Assembly (NCBI GenBank): GCA_029882955.1
Contig: JAOUJX010000244.1
Location: 1-6,471 of the forward strand
DNA: 6,471 nucleotides
From: Gammaproteobacteria bacterium
GTDB taxonomy: Bacteria > Pseudomonadota > Gammaproteobacteria > GCA-001735895
Reading direction: 5' to 3'
Below the pieces are notes generated by a model that worked only from the letters and a program-made list of their open reading frames with translations, was not told the DNA's origin and ran no database searches. Positions 1 through 6,246 of this stretch are shown piece by piece (positions within the stretch are counted from its first letter, which is position 1; each line of letters begins with the position of its first letter). Both the position numbers and the translations under genes were made by a program.

Positions 1-734
1 CTCAACAAGCCTTCTGAAACTCGATCCTGAAGTTGTTGATTAACCGCGTCGCGCAGGGCCTGGCCTTTACGCAGATAGGTCATCGATTTTTGTGAGGCAA
101 AGCCATGGGCGCGCAAGGTCGTATCAATTAAATGAATAGCAAATTCTTCCATGGTCGGCAGACTGGTATCCACTCCGTCGGGCAAAACGCGTTCGGGTAA
201 ATCATAGACCTTCTGAAAGCCCTCGCGAGCGCTGACCATAAGCTCTCCCTGCATAAATAACTGCTCAAGTGCCTGCTTCGCCGGCTTCCAGTCCCACCAC
301 TGTTTTTTTCCCTGACGGGTATCCTCGAAGTCACGCGCTCGCAGCGGGCCTTCCACCTGCACTCGTTGCAATATATGCCGGGTTAACTTTCTGTCGGATA
401 TTTTAAACCAGCCACGGTCGCCATCGGTACGATTCATACGCGGTAAGGCGAAGCGATAATCCCGCATCGGCAACCAGGCTGCCGCATGAAACCAATATTC
501 GAAAACCTTGCGTTCCCTGACTAACTGATCGAGAAACCGGGGCTGGTAATTATTAATCCGTGACCAGAGCACATGATGGTGCGCCCTTTCTACTACCGAG
601 ATGGTGTCGATTTGCACATAACCGAGATGCTCTATCGCCTTCAGGGTCGCTGACTTCCCACGACCGAAGGCGTCTTTTTTTAATAAACCCTGATGATTGA
701 GTGCAATACGACGCAGTTTGCCAGTTATTGCCAT
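1..734 (-). CDS. YcaQ/AlkX-like winged-helix DNA glycosylase (interstrand-crosslink repair), C-terminus cut by window edge
   Basis: The frame is open from an ATG at 732-734 to base 1, giving 244 residues. Family members are about 400 long, so roughly 60% is visible. It belongs to the HTH_42 (COG3214) winged-helix glycosylases, which include E. coli YcaQ and remove bulky N-alkyl adducts and unhook interstrand crosslinks in DNA. Seen: Q41-I42-D43 within QIDTISVVERAHHHVLWSR (41-59), matching the Q-x-D catalytic signature of the YcaQ/AlkX branch rather than the Q-x-Q of the AlkZ branch; then FEYWFHAAAWLPMRDYRF, GPLRARDFED and GELMVSAREGFQKVYDLPERVLP-type segments typical of the family (the last is split here only for naming). 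The in-frame TGA at 741-743, which is also the stop of the upstream gene, rules out a longer N-terminus. No clear Shine-Dalgarno is seen and the gap is only 6 nt, so translation is probably coupled to the YbaK-like gene. Family call is firm; substrate is inferred. Confidence 0.93.
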   Translation of the reverse strand, partial: MAITGKLRRIALNHQGLLKKDAFGRGKSATLKAIEHLGYVQIDTISVVERAHHHVLWSRINNYQPRFLDQLVRERKVFEYWFHAAAWLPMRDYRFALPRMNRTDGDRGWFKISDRKLTRHILQRVQVEGPLRARDFEDTRQGKKQWWDWKPAKQALEQLFMQGELMVSAREGFQKVYDLPERVLPDGVDTSLPTMEEFAIHLIDTTLRAHGFASQKSMTYLRKGQALRDAVNQQLQDRVSEGLL

Positions 735-740
735 AGCGGC

Positions 741-1202
741 TCAGGCCATAACATCGCATTCACAGGCATTACTAATTTGCTTCAACCGGGGAAAAGTAAT
801 CGGTACGCCGGAGGCGTCGGTACCGGCAGCGGGATAGATTATTGAATATTGCTGCAGGCCGCGATCGATAAAGATATCGACCGCTTCGACACCAAAGGGA
901 CAAACGCCTCCGGGTTTGAAACCGGTGATTTCATAGGTTTCATCCGCGCTGGCCATTCGCGCTTTGAAACCCAGAAAGTTTTTTATTTTCTTATTGTCGA
1001 CCCGACGATCGCCCGGGCAGAGAAACAGCCTGAATACGCCATCCTTACCTTTAAACAGCATTGATTTGGCTATCTGGCCAACAGCACAACCGATCTTCTC
1101 GGCCGCCAGCTCTGAAGTTGGTGTGCTACCAGGCTCGAAAGTCAATGCCGTTAACTGATACGCATCCAGGACGACCTGTACTTTATCAGGAATCAACGCC
1201 AA
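741..1202 (-). CDS. YbaK/EbsC-family aminoacyl-tRNA deacylase (trans-editing), TTG start
   Basis: This 153-residue cytoplasmic protein has the usual size of single-domain YbaK/EbsC proteins, which hydrolyse mischarged aminoacyl-tRNAs (for example Cys-tRNA(Pro) by YbaK, other mischarged species by YeaK and ProXp relatives). Seen: the invariant catalytic lysine, K46 in VGQIAKSMLFK, at the same number as in H. influenzae YbaK; the DRRVDNKKIKNFLG segment around 65-78; the GGVCPFG loop at 98-104 (G-G-x-x-P-x-G); and the C-terminal AAGTDASGVPI strand-loop. The start is TTG: no ATG or GTG lies upstream before the in-frame stop at 1245-1247, and an AAGG Shine-Dalgarno sits 6 nt before this TTG. A second TTG two codons later is possible but badly spaced. 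The gene begins 8 nt after the outer-membrane-protein stop and ends 6 nt before the glycosylase, so it is the middle gene of a likely operon. The exact tRNA substrate cannot be read from the sequence. Confidence 0.93.
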   Translation of the reverse strand: MALIPDKVQVVLDAYQLTALTFEPGSTPTSELAAEKIGCAVGQIAKSMLFKGKDGVFRLFLCPGDRRVDNKKIKNFLGFKARMASADETYEITGFKPGGVCPFGVEAVDIFIDRGLQQYSIIYPAAGTDASGVPITFPRLKQISNACECDVMA

Positions 1203-1208
1203 TTCAGG

Positions 1209-1212
1209 CCTT
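1209..1212 (-). promoter_or_regulatory. Shine-Dalgarno (AAGG) of the YbaK-like gene, overlapping the preceding stop codon
   Basis: On the minus strand the outer-membrane-protein stop and the next ribosome site run together as TAAGG, with 6 nt (CCTGAA) to the TTG start. This spacing is the main reason for choosing that TTG. The overlap implies that ribosomes ending the upstream gene lie directly over this site, so coupled re-initiation is likely (inference). Confidence 0.65.
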
Positions 1213-1936
1213 AGAAATGATAAAACAGATCCAGGTAAGCGCCTTCAAATTCGAGGTCAACATTTAAATTACTTTCGTCGAACTGAAGATCAAGCGTACG
1301 AACACCCAGCCTGGCTCCTAGTCCAATTTCACTCTCATAGCCCAGGGCTACCATGGTTTCAGTAATTGAATTACCACTGATACTCAAGCTGTTAAGTGAT
1401 GAGTCGACAAAAAAACCGGTGAAAGGCAGGTCGAATCTGGCTTCTGCATAGAGTAAAGGCAGAGAAAAATCGATAGTTCCCACCGTGTCGTTGATACTGG
1501 CCTTGCCATCATACTGTCTTAAGGTGATACCCAGGTCAAAATTAACCCAGTTATCCAACAGTTCGTAATACATGGTCAATTCGGTATTGGTCATATCGAA
1601 CTGGCTTGTAATATCCGTACCAGTAGTAAAAGCTTGTCCGTTATAGGTAATATCCCGAGTCAGGGTTGAACTCGCAGCAGCATCCAGATCGTTCGATGAA
1701 AATCTGACATTTGGAACCATCGGTACCGGATGCTCAAGCTTAAGCCAGATCATGCTAAGCGAGTCATCAGTAAAACCCAGATCGTTTTCGATGTTTAACC
1801 CGGTTCCGTTGGCCATTGTGCCGCTATAATCGGGATTCCACGAACTGGCGCCGACCTGGAACCCAATAAAATCAGCCTGAGCCTGTGACGATAGCAAAGC
1901 GAGGGCACTTACTATCATGGGGACAATCTTTTTCAT
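1211..1936 (-). CDS. TIGR04219-family outer-membrane beta-barrel protein
   Basis: A 241-residue exported protein. Residues 1-21 form a signal peptide: Lys-Lys start, hydrophobic core, and a Q-A-Q-A/D cleavage site after Ala21. The mature part opens with DFIGFQVGASSWNPDYSG, followed later by LKLEHPVPMVPNVRFSS (about 66-82); both are hallmarks of the TIGR04219 family common in Shewanella, Vibrio and relatives. The rest is alternating polar/hydrophobic strands rich in Asp, Asn, Ser and Thr, and the protein ends in YHF*, the C-terminal aromatic used by the BAM machinery. Together these place it in the outer membrane as a small barrel of roughly 220 residues. The start is ATG at 1934-1936 with AAAGGA (1944-1949) 7 nt upstream. 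The family's function is not established, so I give no substrate. It is the first gene of a probable three-gene transcript with the deacylase and glycosylase, to which it has no obvious functional link. Confidence 0.92.
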   Translation of the reverse strand: MKKIVPMIVSALALLSSQAQADFIGFQVGASSWNPDYSGTMANGTGLNIENDLGFTDDSLSMIWLKLEHPVPMVPNVRFSSNDLDAAASSTLTRDITYNGQAFTTGTDITSQFDMTNTELTMYYELLDNWVNFDLGITLRQYDGKASINDTVGTIDFSLPLLYAEARFDLPFTGFFVDSSLNSLSISGNSITETMVALGYESEIGLGARLGVRTLDLQFDESNLNVDLEFEGAYLDLFYHF

Positions 1937-1990
1937 TGCTTTTTCCTTTATTAGTCTAATTTAAGGCGAATTTGTAATCGGGATAATGCA

Positions 1991-2019
1991 ATCATATTTT
2001 TATTAGTCACCGAAAACAA
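1991..2019 (-). promoter_or_regulatory. Putative sigma-70 promoter for the outer-membrane-protein operon
   Basis: On the minus strand TTGTTT (2014-2019, 3 of 6 to consensus) and TATGAT (1991-1996, 5 of 6) are separated by 17 nt. Transcription would start near 1984 and leave a leader of about 48 nt before the ATG at 1936. It lies in the 109-base AT-rich gap (1937-2045) after the Usp-like gene. The -10 is good and the -35 weak. Read-through from the upstream protease/Usp pair is also possible, as I see no strong terminator in the gap. Confidence 0.42.
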
Positions 2020-2045
2020 TGAAAAACTAGCTGATGAGGATTATT

Positions 2046-2807
2046 TCACCTCGAGACTATAATCACCGGGCAGGTTAAATACTTCAGTATTAGCAGCTGA
2101 TTATCCAGGCTTTCATACTTCGAAATAATAACACAGTCGTAGGATGCAGCCGTTTCGATCAGCAGCTTAACAAGCTCATTTCGCCCTAGTTCAATCAGTC
2201 GAATCGGTTGCTCCAGCCCTTTAATATAGGCGGCTAATTTAGCTTTCTGCTCGCCGTTTGCCTGGTCGTGAATAACAGTAACTTCGACCCGGTCCTGTTT
2301 GAACCACTGCAACACCACCCCCAGCGCATGTAACAGTTGTGGAGAATGATTTTCGATCAACAATACTCTGAGAACAGCGCGGAATTGTCGCGGGCGCTTT
2401 TGCGTCGCGGATCTGTTCCCGACTATGGTGTAGGTAATGCCATGACGAGACGTCCATTCGGCCTCGTCTTCGCGTTCACTGACATAGTCAAAACTCCAGG
2501 GAACCTGTGAAGCCAGCGCTGCCTGCTCCAGGGATTTGCGGAACTGCGCCGCCACAGCTCTTAGCGAGCGTTGCATTTGATCCAGGCTGGTCTGGTGCTC
2601 CCTCGCCGTGGTCGACGAAATTTCCCGGGTAAAAGGCAGACTCGCGACTCGTAACAAGTCCTGATTTTCAACGAATAAACCATGCACCTGCGATTGTACC
2701 GAAGCCGCTATAGCAATCGCGAGGTCGATAGTATTGCCGGGAACACTCTCGCTTTCAACGCGTAATAATACGGTTTCCCGATCCTTCTGCTGATGATTGT
2801 TTCCCAT
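2046..2807 (-). CDS. Degenerate tandem universal-stress-protein-like protein coupled to the Lon-related protease
   Basis: A 253-residue soluble protein, no signal peptide or membrane segment. It reads as two Usp-like (Rossmann-type alpha/beta) halves. The N-terminal half (about 11-130) has the strand TVLLRV, a helix, then VHGLFVENQDLLRVASLPF (41-59) and a helical stretch to a WSF at 104-106. The C-terminal half (about 145-253) has VLRVLLIENH, VEVTVIH, SYDCVIISK and a final TCPVIIVSR strand like the last strand of UspA proteins. The LFVExxxLLxxAxLPFxRE segment recurs, to my recollection, in proteobacterial proteins annotated as hypothetical or Usp-like. The G-x2-G-x9-G(S/T) nucleotide motif of ATP-binding Usps is not visible in either half, so ATP binding is unlikely. 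The ATG (2805-2807) overlaps the protease TGA as TGATG, with AGGA just upstream: translational coupling and a shared transcript. Role is unknown; I infer a stress-related partner or regulator of the protease. It could instead be an unrelated alpha/beta protein. Confidence 0.75.
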   Translation of the reverse strand: MGNNHQQKDRETVLLRVESESVPGNTIDLAIAIAASVQSQVHGLFVENQDLLRVASLPFTREISSTTAREHQTSLDQMQRSLRAVAAQFRKSLEQAALASQVPWSFDYVSEREDEAEWTSRHGITYTIVGNRSATQKRPRQFRAVLRVLLIENHSPQLLHALGVVLQWFKQDRVEVTVIHDQANGEQKAKLAAYIKGLEQPIRLIELGRNELVKLLIETAASYDCVIISKYESLDNQLLILKYLTCPVIIVSR

Positions 2808-5227
2808 CAGTCCTGCCTGCCCTCTATCGCATTATCTGCCTGATCTGGTCGAGCAAACTGTTTTTGAATCTGCTGGAACTCTTCTATACGTTCTTGCACT
2901 CTGTGATTGAAACTTCGTTTAGAGAAACGACCGCTGGCATCCCGTTTACCTCGTGGTAGTCCCGTTAGAATCTCCATAACATCTTCGATCTGACTGGCCG
3001 GGTAAATATTAAAAAGCCCGTCATCAACTGCTTTTCGAACTTCGTTGTTTAGCATCAGGTGCAACCGATTGGTCTCGGGGATGATAACGCCCTGATCTCC
3101 ACTCAGCCCCCGATGTTTACAGATTTCAAAAAAACCTTCTATCTTTTCATTCACTCCCCCAATCGCCTGTATTTCACCGAGCTGATTCATCGAGCCGGTT
3201 ACAGCCAGTGACTGCTTCAGAGGGATATCACCAATTGCCGATAACAGCACACAGAGCTCGGCGGCTGTCGCACTGTCCCCGTCTACCTGGCCATAAGACT
3301 GCTCAAAAGTCAGGCTCGCTGACAGTGGCAAAGGTCGATTAGGGGCATATCGATTCGCCAGATAGGCCGACAGTATTAACACCCCCTTGGAGTGAATATC
3401 TCCACCCAGCTTGGTTTCACGTTCAATATCGATGACGCCGCCTCGACCGAGTCTGGCGGTTGCGGTAATCCGTGAGGGTTGACCGAACCGGTAGTCACCG
3501 ATCTGCAACACCGAAAGCGCATTGATCTGCGCTACTTTTGAGCCACCGGTGTCGATCAGCTTAATCCCACGGGCAATTTGCTGCTGAAACAGTTCATGAT
3601 ACTTATCCTGCCGAAATCGCCTTTTTTCAAGACCCTGCTCGATATCCTGCAAACGTATGACATGACTGCTCTCTTTACCCGCCCAGTAATCGGCCTCGCT
3701 CAACAGGTCGCGTAAATTTTCAATATGCAGGGATAGCTTTTCACCGTCCTCGGCATCCCGCGAGGCCTGTTCGATAACCCGACCGACACTTGCCTTATCC
3801 AGTGCCCTGGCATTGTTACGTTTTTGTATAGCAGCGATTAACCGGGCATATAACTGTAAATTTTCAAGATTGCGATCCGTACTCCGGGAAAAATCTGCCG
3901 TCACCTTGAATAACTGACTGAATTCATCGTCATAGGCTTTTAACAGGTAATATAAAACGGGGTCACCGGTTAATATCACTTTGGCATTAAAAGTCACCGA
4001 TTCTGGTTCCAGCGATACATTACTGGCGAGACTAAGCACTTGCTCAAGTGACTGAATTTTGATTTCGCCCGCCTTCAATACCCGCTTCAAACCCTCCCAG
4101 GCAAAACCGTGCGATAACAGTTTACGCACATCGATTATCAGGTAACCCCCGTTTGCCCGGTGCAGAGCGCCAGACTTAATGAGGGTAAAATCGGTCATCA
4201 AGGTGCCCATTTGTGAGACGTATTCAATCCTGCCGACCAGGTTCTGGTAGGTCGGATTATCCTCAAATACAATAGCCGCGGATCTGTTATCCTGATTATC
4301 AACTATGACGTTAACACTGTATTCGTGGAATTCTTTAACCCGGCTGGCTGCATATTCGTTTTCTGGACCGTGATTCGACGGTAAAAAAGCACCCGCATTT
4401 TCGATGGCATTTTGTTTTACTGCGGCAAGATAATCCATTATCTCGGGATAAGACTGATAGTTTTTCTCAATCCAGGCGATCATCTGCTCGACTGTGTGTT
4501 GGGTAATTTCCTGATTTAAAGCCTTGACTCGCTGATGGTGCTCCCTTTGCAGCATAGGCATATTGCGAACCATGGCCTGAAGTTCGAGTTGAATATCGGC
4601 AACCAGCTTTTCGATGCGCTCTTTCTCAGCCTTTGGCAGTTTCTCGTACTCGGCGGGATCGATTAGCTTACCATCGACCATCGGCCCAAGCGTATAGCCC
4701 CGTGGCGCATGGATAATGGCGATACCCTGCTCCTCGGCGTCTTTACTCAACTTACGGAAAGCCTGCTCCTGTCGGTTATTTAAATCGTCTTCGATTTCCT
4801 GACGTAGGCTATTATATTCCTCGCTCTGGAACGACGATGGCATCGACATGAGCAAATCTTCAACCAGAGACTCCATATCTTTGCTGAGCTGCCGACCCAT
4901 CCCTGCGGGCAGTTGCAATACTTTGGGTTTTTGAGGATTGTCGAAATTATTGATATAGCACCAGTCGTAACCCGACTGTTCGTCGCTAACGCGACGCTCC
5001 AGAATTTGCTGCACCAACTCGTGTTTGCCCAGACCGGAAGCACCAAGCACGAACAGGTTAAAACCACTCCTGTCGATATCGACACCAAACTCGATTGCTT
5101 CCAGTGCCCGTTGCTGCCCTAAAGGCCGATCCAGGGGTTCAACCTCATCCGTCGTATCAAAATCAAACTGCTCAAGATCGCAACTGTGATAAAGCATTGC
5201 AGAATCCAGACTTCTGACTTTTTTCAT
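2807..5227 (-). CDS. Lon-related ATP-dependent protease (AAA_32 / LonC-like, COG1067)
   Basis: An 806-residue cytoplasmic AAA+ protease counted from the ATG at 5225-5227. Seen: Walker A GASGLGKH (62-69, Lys68); a long charged helical insertion (about 130-285); Walker B-like GGYLIIDV (360-367, Asp366, next residue Val rather than Glu); a sensor-type ILTGDPVLYYLL stretch (about 418-429); and a C-terminal Lon protease domain with Ser652 in DGDSATAAE and Lys695 in GGVNEK. The Ser-Lys spacing of 43 equals that of E. coli Lon (Ser679/Lys722), so the dyad is complete. The LonA N-terminal domain and the membrane segments of archaeal LonB are absent, which fits the AAA_32/LonC group. A basic, Glu/Gln-rich tail (about 758-806) follows the protease domain. 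A TTG directly before the ATG could add one residue, but GGTGA lies 6 nt from the ATG. It is first in a pair with the Usp-like gene and lies behind a probable FNR-type box. Substrates are unknown. Confidence 0.95.
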   Translation of the reverse strand: MKKVRSLDSAMLYHSCDLEQFDFDTTDEVEPLDRPLGQQRALEAIEFGVDIDRSGFNLFVLGASGLGKHELVQQILERRVSDEQSGYDWCYINNFDNPQKPKVLQLPAGMGRQLSKDMESLVEDLLMSMPSSFQSEEYNSLRQEIEDDLNNRQEQAFRKLSKDAEEQGIAIIHAPRGYTLGPMVDGKLIDPAEYEKLPKAEKERIEKLVADIQLELQAMVRNMPMLQREHHQRVKALNQEITQHTVEQMIAWIEKNYQSYPEIMDYLAAVKQNAIENAGAFLPSNHGPENEYAASRVKEFHEYSVNVIVDNQDNRSAAIVFEDNPTYQNLVGRIEYVSQMGTLMTDFTLIKSGALHRANGGYLIIDVRKLLSHGFAWEGLKRVLKAGEIKIQSLEQVLSLASNVSLEPESVTFNAKVILTGDPVLYYLLKAYDDEFSQLFKVTADFSRSTDRNLENLQLYARLIAAIQKRNNARALDKASVGRVIEQASRDAEDGEKLSLHIENLRDLLSEADYWAGKESSHVIRLQDIEQGLEKRRFRQDKYHELFQQQIARGIKLIDTGGSKVAQINALSVLQIGDYRFGQPSRITATARLGRGGVIDIERETKLGGDIHSKGVLILSAYLANRYAPNRPLPLSASLTFEQSYGQVDGDSATAAELCVLLSAIGDIPLKQSLAVTGSMNQLGEIQAIGGVNEKIEGFFEICKHRGLSGDQGVIIPETNRLHLMLNNEVRKAVDDGLFNIYPASQIEDVMEILTGLPRGKRDASGRFSKRSFNHRVQERIEEFQQIQKQFARPDQADNAIEGRQD

Positions 5228-5233
5228 CAACCG

Positions 5234-5238
5234 TCACC
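5234..5238 (-). promoter_or_regulatory. Shine-Dalgarno (GGTGA) that decides the Lon-related protease start
   Basis: GGTGA on the minus strand lies 6 nt before the ATG at 5225-5227 but only 3 nt before the preceding in-frame TTG. An in-frame TGA immediately upstream excludes any longer start. Spacing therefore favours the ATG. Confidence 0.6.
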
Positions 5239-5256
5239 ATGGTAACTATTAGCTCC

Positions 5257-5298
5257 ATGTTAGCCCTGTGGTTCAATACCAGCACTGATCTGAATCAA
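5257..5298 (-). promoter_or_regulatory. Putative FNR/Anr-dependent class II promoter of the protease/Usp-like operon
   Basis: Reading the minus strand, TAACAT (5257-5262) is a 4-of-6 -10 hexamer with no good -35. Exactly 22 nt upstream is TTGATTCAGATCAG (5285-5298), a 9-of-10 match to TTGAT-N4-ATCAA. With a start near 5250 the box is centred at about -41.5, where FNR-type activators replace the -35 contact. The leader would be about 23 nt and would contain the Shine-Dalgarno. A weaker alternative is TTGAAC (5271-5276) with GCTAAT (5248-5253), 17 nt apart. Confidence 0.42.
5285..5298. promoter_or_regulatory. FNR/Anr-type binding site in the divergent intergenic region
   Basis: The plus strand reads CTGAT-CTGA-ATCAA, and the minus strand TTGAT-TCAG-ATCAG; only one of ten consensus bases is off. 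A further ATCAA follows directly at 5299-5303 as a tandem half-site. Because the region is divergent, the site could also act on the plus-strand decarboxylase gene, for which it would sit at about -64. The CRP half-site TGTGA is not present, so CRP is less likely. Confidence 0.5.
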
Positions 5299-5318
5299 AT
5301 CAATAACACAAAGGAAGG

Positions 5319-5349
5319 CTGAGAAAAACTCAGGCCTGAGGTGTATTAT
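5319..5349 (+). promoter_or_regulatory. Putative promoter and palindromic operator of the decarboxylase-like gene
   Basis: TATTAT (5344-5349) is a 5-of-6 -10 hexamer, giving a start near 5356 and a leader of about 30 nt. The best -35 is CTGAGA (5319-5324), 4 of 6, with a long 19-nt spacer. Inside the spacer is the perfect 12-bp palindrome CTCAGGCCTGAG (5329-5340). The upstream CTGAG (5319-5323) also pairs with CTCAG (5329-5333) across five A residues. A regulator bound here would block or reshape the promoter. This is inference from layout only; no regulator gene is adjacent. Confidence 0.35.
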
Positions 5350-5385
5350 TAGCGCTCTGTTATTGACCGGACGAGCAAAACCATT

Positions 5386-6246
5386 ATGCATTGGCAAAAA
5401 AGACGTGAACGATTTCGTGCTCAGCTTAATAGTGATTCCTGCGTTTACCCCGGATCCGTTTTTGATCCAATTTCGGCAAGAATCGCCGAACAACTCGGCT
5501 TCGAGGTCGGCATGTTCGCTGGTTCGGTAGCCTCGCTTACCGTGCTCGGTGATCCGGATCATATTGTGCTCACTCTGAGTGAGTTCGCGCAGCAGGCCTA
5601 CCGCATCTGCCGGGCAGGGGAATTACCGTTGTTAGTCGATGCCGACCACGGTTACGGTAACGCCCTGAACGTTAAGCGTACCGTTGAAGAGCTGGAAACC
5701 GCCGGAGTTTCGGCTTTATCCATCGAAGACACCGAATTACCACGGTGCTTTGCATCGGGTGGCAAAACCAGCCTGATTTCAATCGAAGAAGGCATCGGCA
5801 AAATGCGCGCCGCGCTGGCTGGTCGACAGGACCCTAACCTGGTTATTGTCGCCCGCACCAGTGCCGTGAAGGCTACCGGGCTGGACGATGCCCTGGCCCG
5901 TGTCGAGGCTTATCAGGATACCGGTGTCGATGCAATTTTCCTGATTGGTGTTTCAGAAAAATCGCAGCTTGAGGCGATATCCAAAGTCTGTAAACTTCCG
6001 ATCATCCTGGGAGGTGCCGGTGCCGAAGTCAAACAGCTCGATTATCTCGCCTCAATGGGAGTACGCATCTGCCTGCAGGGTCACCAGCCCGTGATGGCGG
6101 CCATCCAGGCCACCTACAGTACACTTGAGGCATTACGCCAGGGCGTAAAACCGTCTGAGCTTGAAGGACTGCCAGATAAAGCACTGGTTAGCCAGCTATC
6201 GAGAGAAGAAGACTATGAACGCTGGATGCAGGATTTTCTGGAATAA
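5386..6246 (+). CDS. Oxaloacetate decarboxylase-like enzyme (PA4872 class, isocitrate lyase/PEP mutase superfamily)
   Basis: A 286-residue soluble TIM-barrel enzyme, co-linear over its full length with P. aeruginosa PA4872 (287 residues), a Mg-dependent oxaloacetate decarboxylase (oxaloacetate to pyruvate and CO2). Seen: YPGSVFDPISARIAEQLGF (21-39); AGSVASL with Ser47; the metal-binding DADHGYGN (85-92); SIEDTELP (112-119) with Glu114 and Asp115; ART at 156-158; and QGH (231-233), where His233 matches the His235 that marks the PA4872 class. Differences from PA4872 as I recall it: one extra residue in the gating loop (119-131), Ser159 where that enzyme has Asn, and Ala211 in place of a tyrosine. 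The family assignment is firm; oxaloacetate as substrate is likely but not proven. The start is ATG 5386, a few residues shorter than PA4872, with no strong Shine-Dalgarno. It is transcribed away from the protease pair and appears to be alone. No terminator is evident downstream. Confidence 0.9.
   Translation: MHWQKRRERFRAQLNSDSCVYPGSVFDPISARIAEQLGFEVGMFAGSVASLTVLGDPDHIVLTLSEFAQQAYRICRAGELPLLVDADHGYGNALNVKRTVEELETAGVSALSIEDTELPRCFASGGKTSLISIEEGIGKMRAALAGRQDPNLVIVARTSAVKATGLDDALARVEAYQDTGVDAIFLIGVSEKSQLEAISKVCKLPIILGGAGAEVKQLDYLASMGVRICLQGHQPVMAAIQATYSTLEALRQGVKPSELEGLPDKALVSQLSREEDYERWMQDFLE

Noticed and set aside
849..1267. Three short plus-strand frames opposite the YbaK-like gene
   Set aside because: They are antisense to a gene with clear catalytic motifs and show no motif, ribosome site or promoter of their own.
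2022..2052. GAGG/CCTC hairpin followed by a T-run after the Usp-like gene as a terminator
   Set aside because: The stem is only 4 bp with a 9-nt loop, and the T-run lies 9 nt beyond it; too weak to call.
4780..5088. A 102-codon minus-strand frame within the protease gene
   Set aside because: It is an alternate frame over the Walker A region of the Lon-related protease, with Cys/Ser-rich composition and no family features.
5363..5368. TTGACC as a -35 element for the decarboxylase gene
   Set aside because: Despite 5 of 6 matches, the matching -10 would fall inside the coding sequence.
5260..5562. A 100-codon minus-strand frame across the intergenic region and the start of the decarboxylase gene
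   Set aside because: It overlaps the well-supported plus-strand enzyme, covers its conserved N-terminal motifs, and has no recognisable motif or credible ribosome site.
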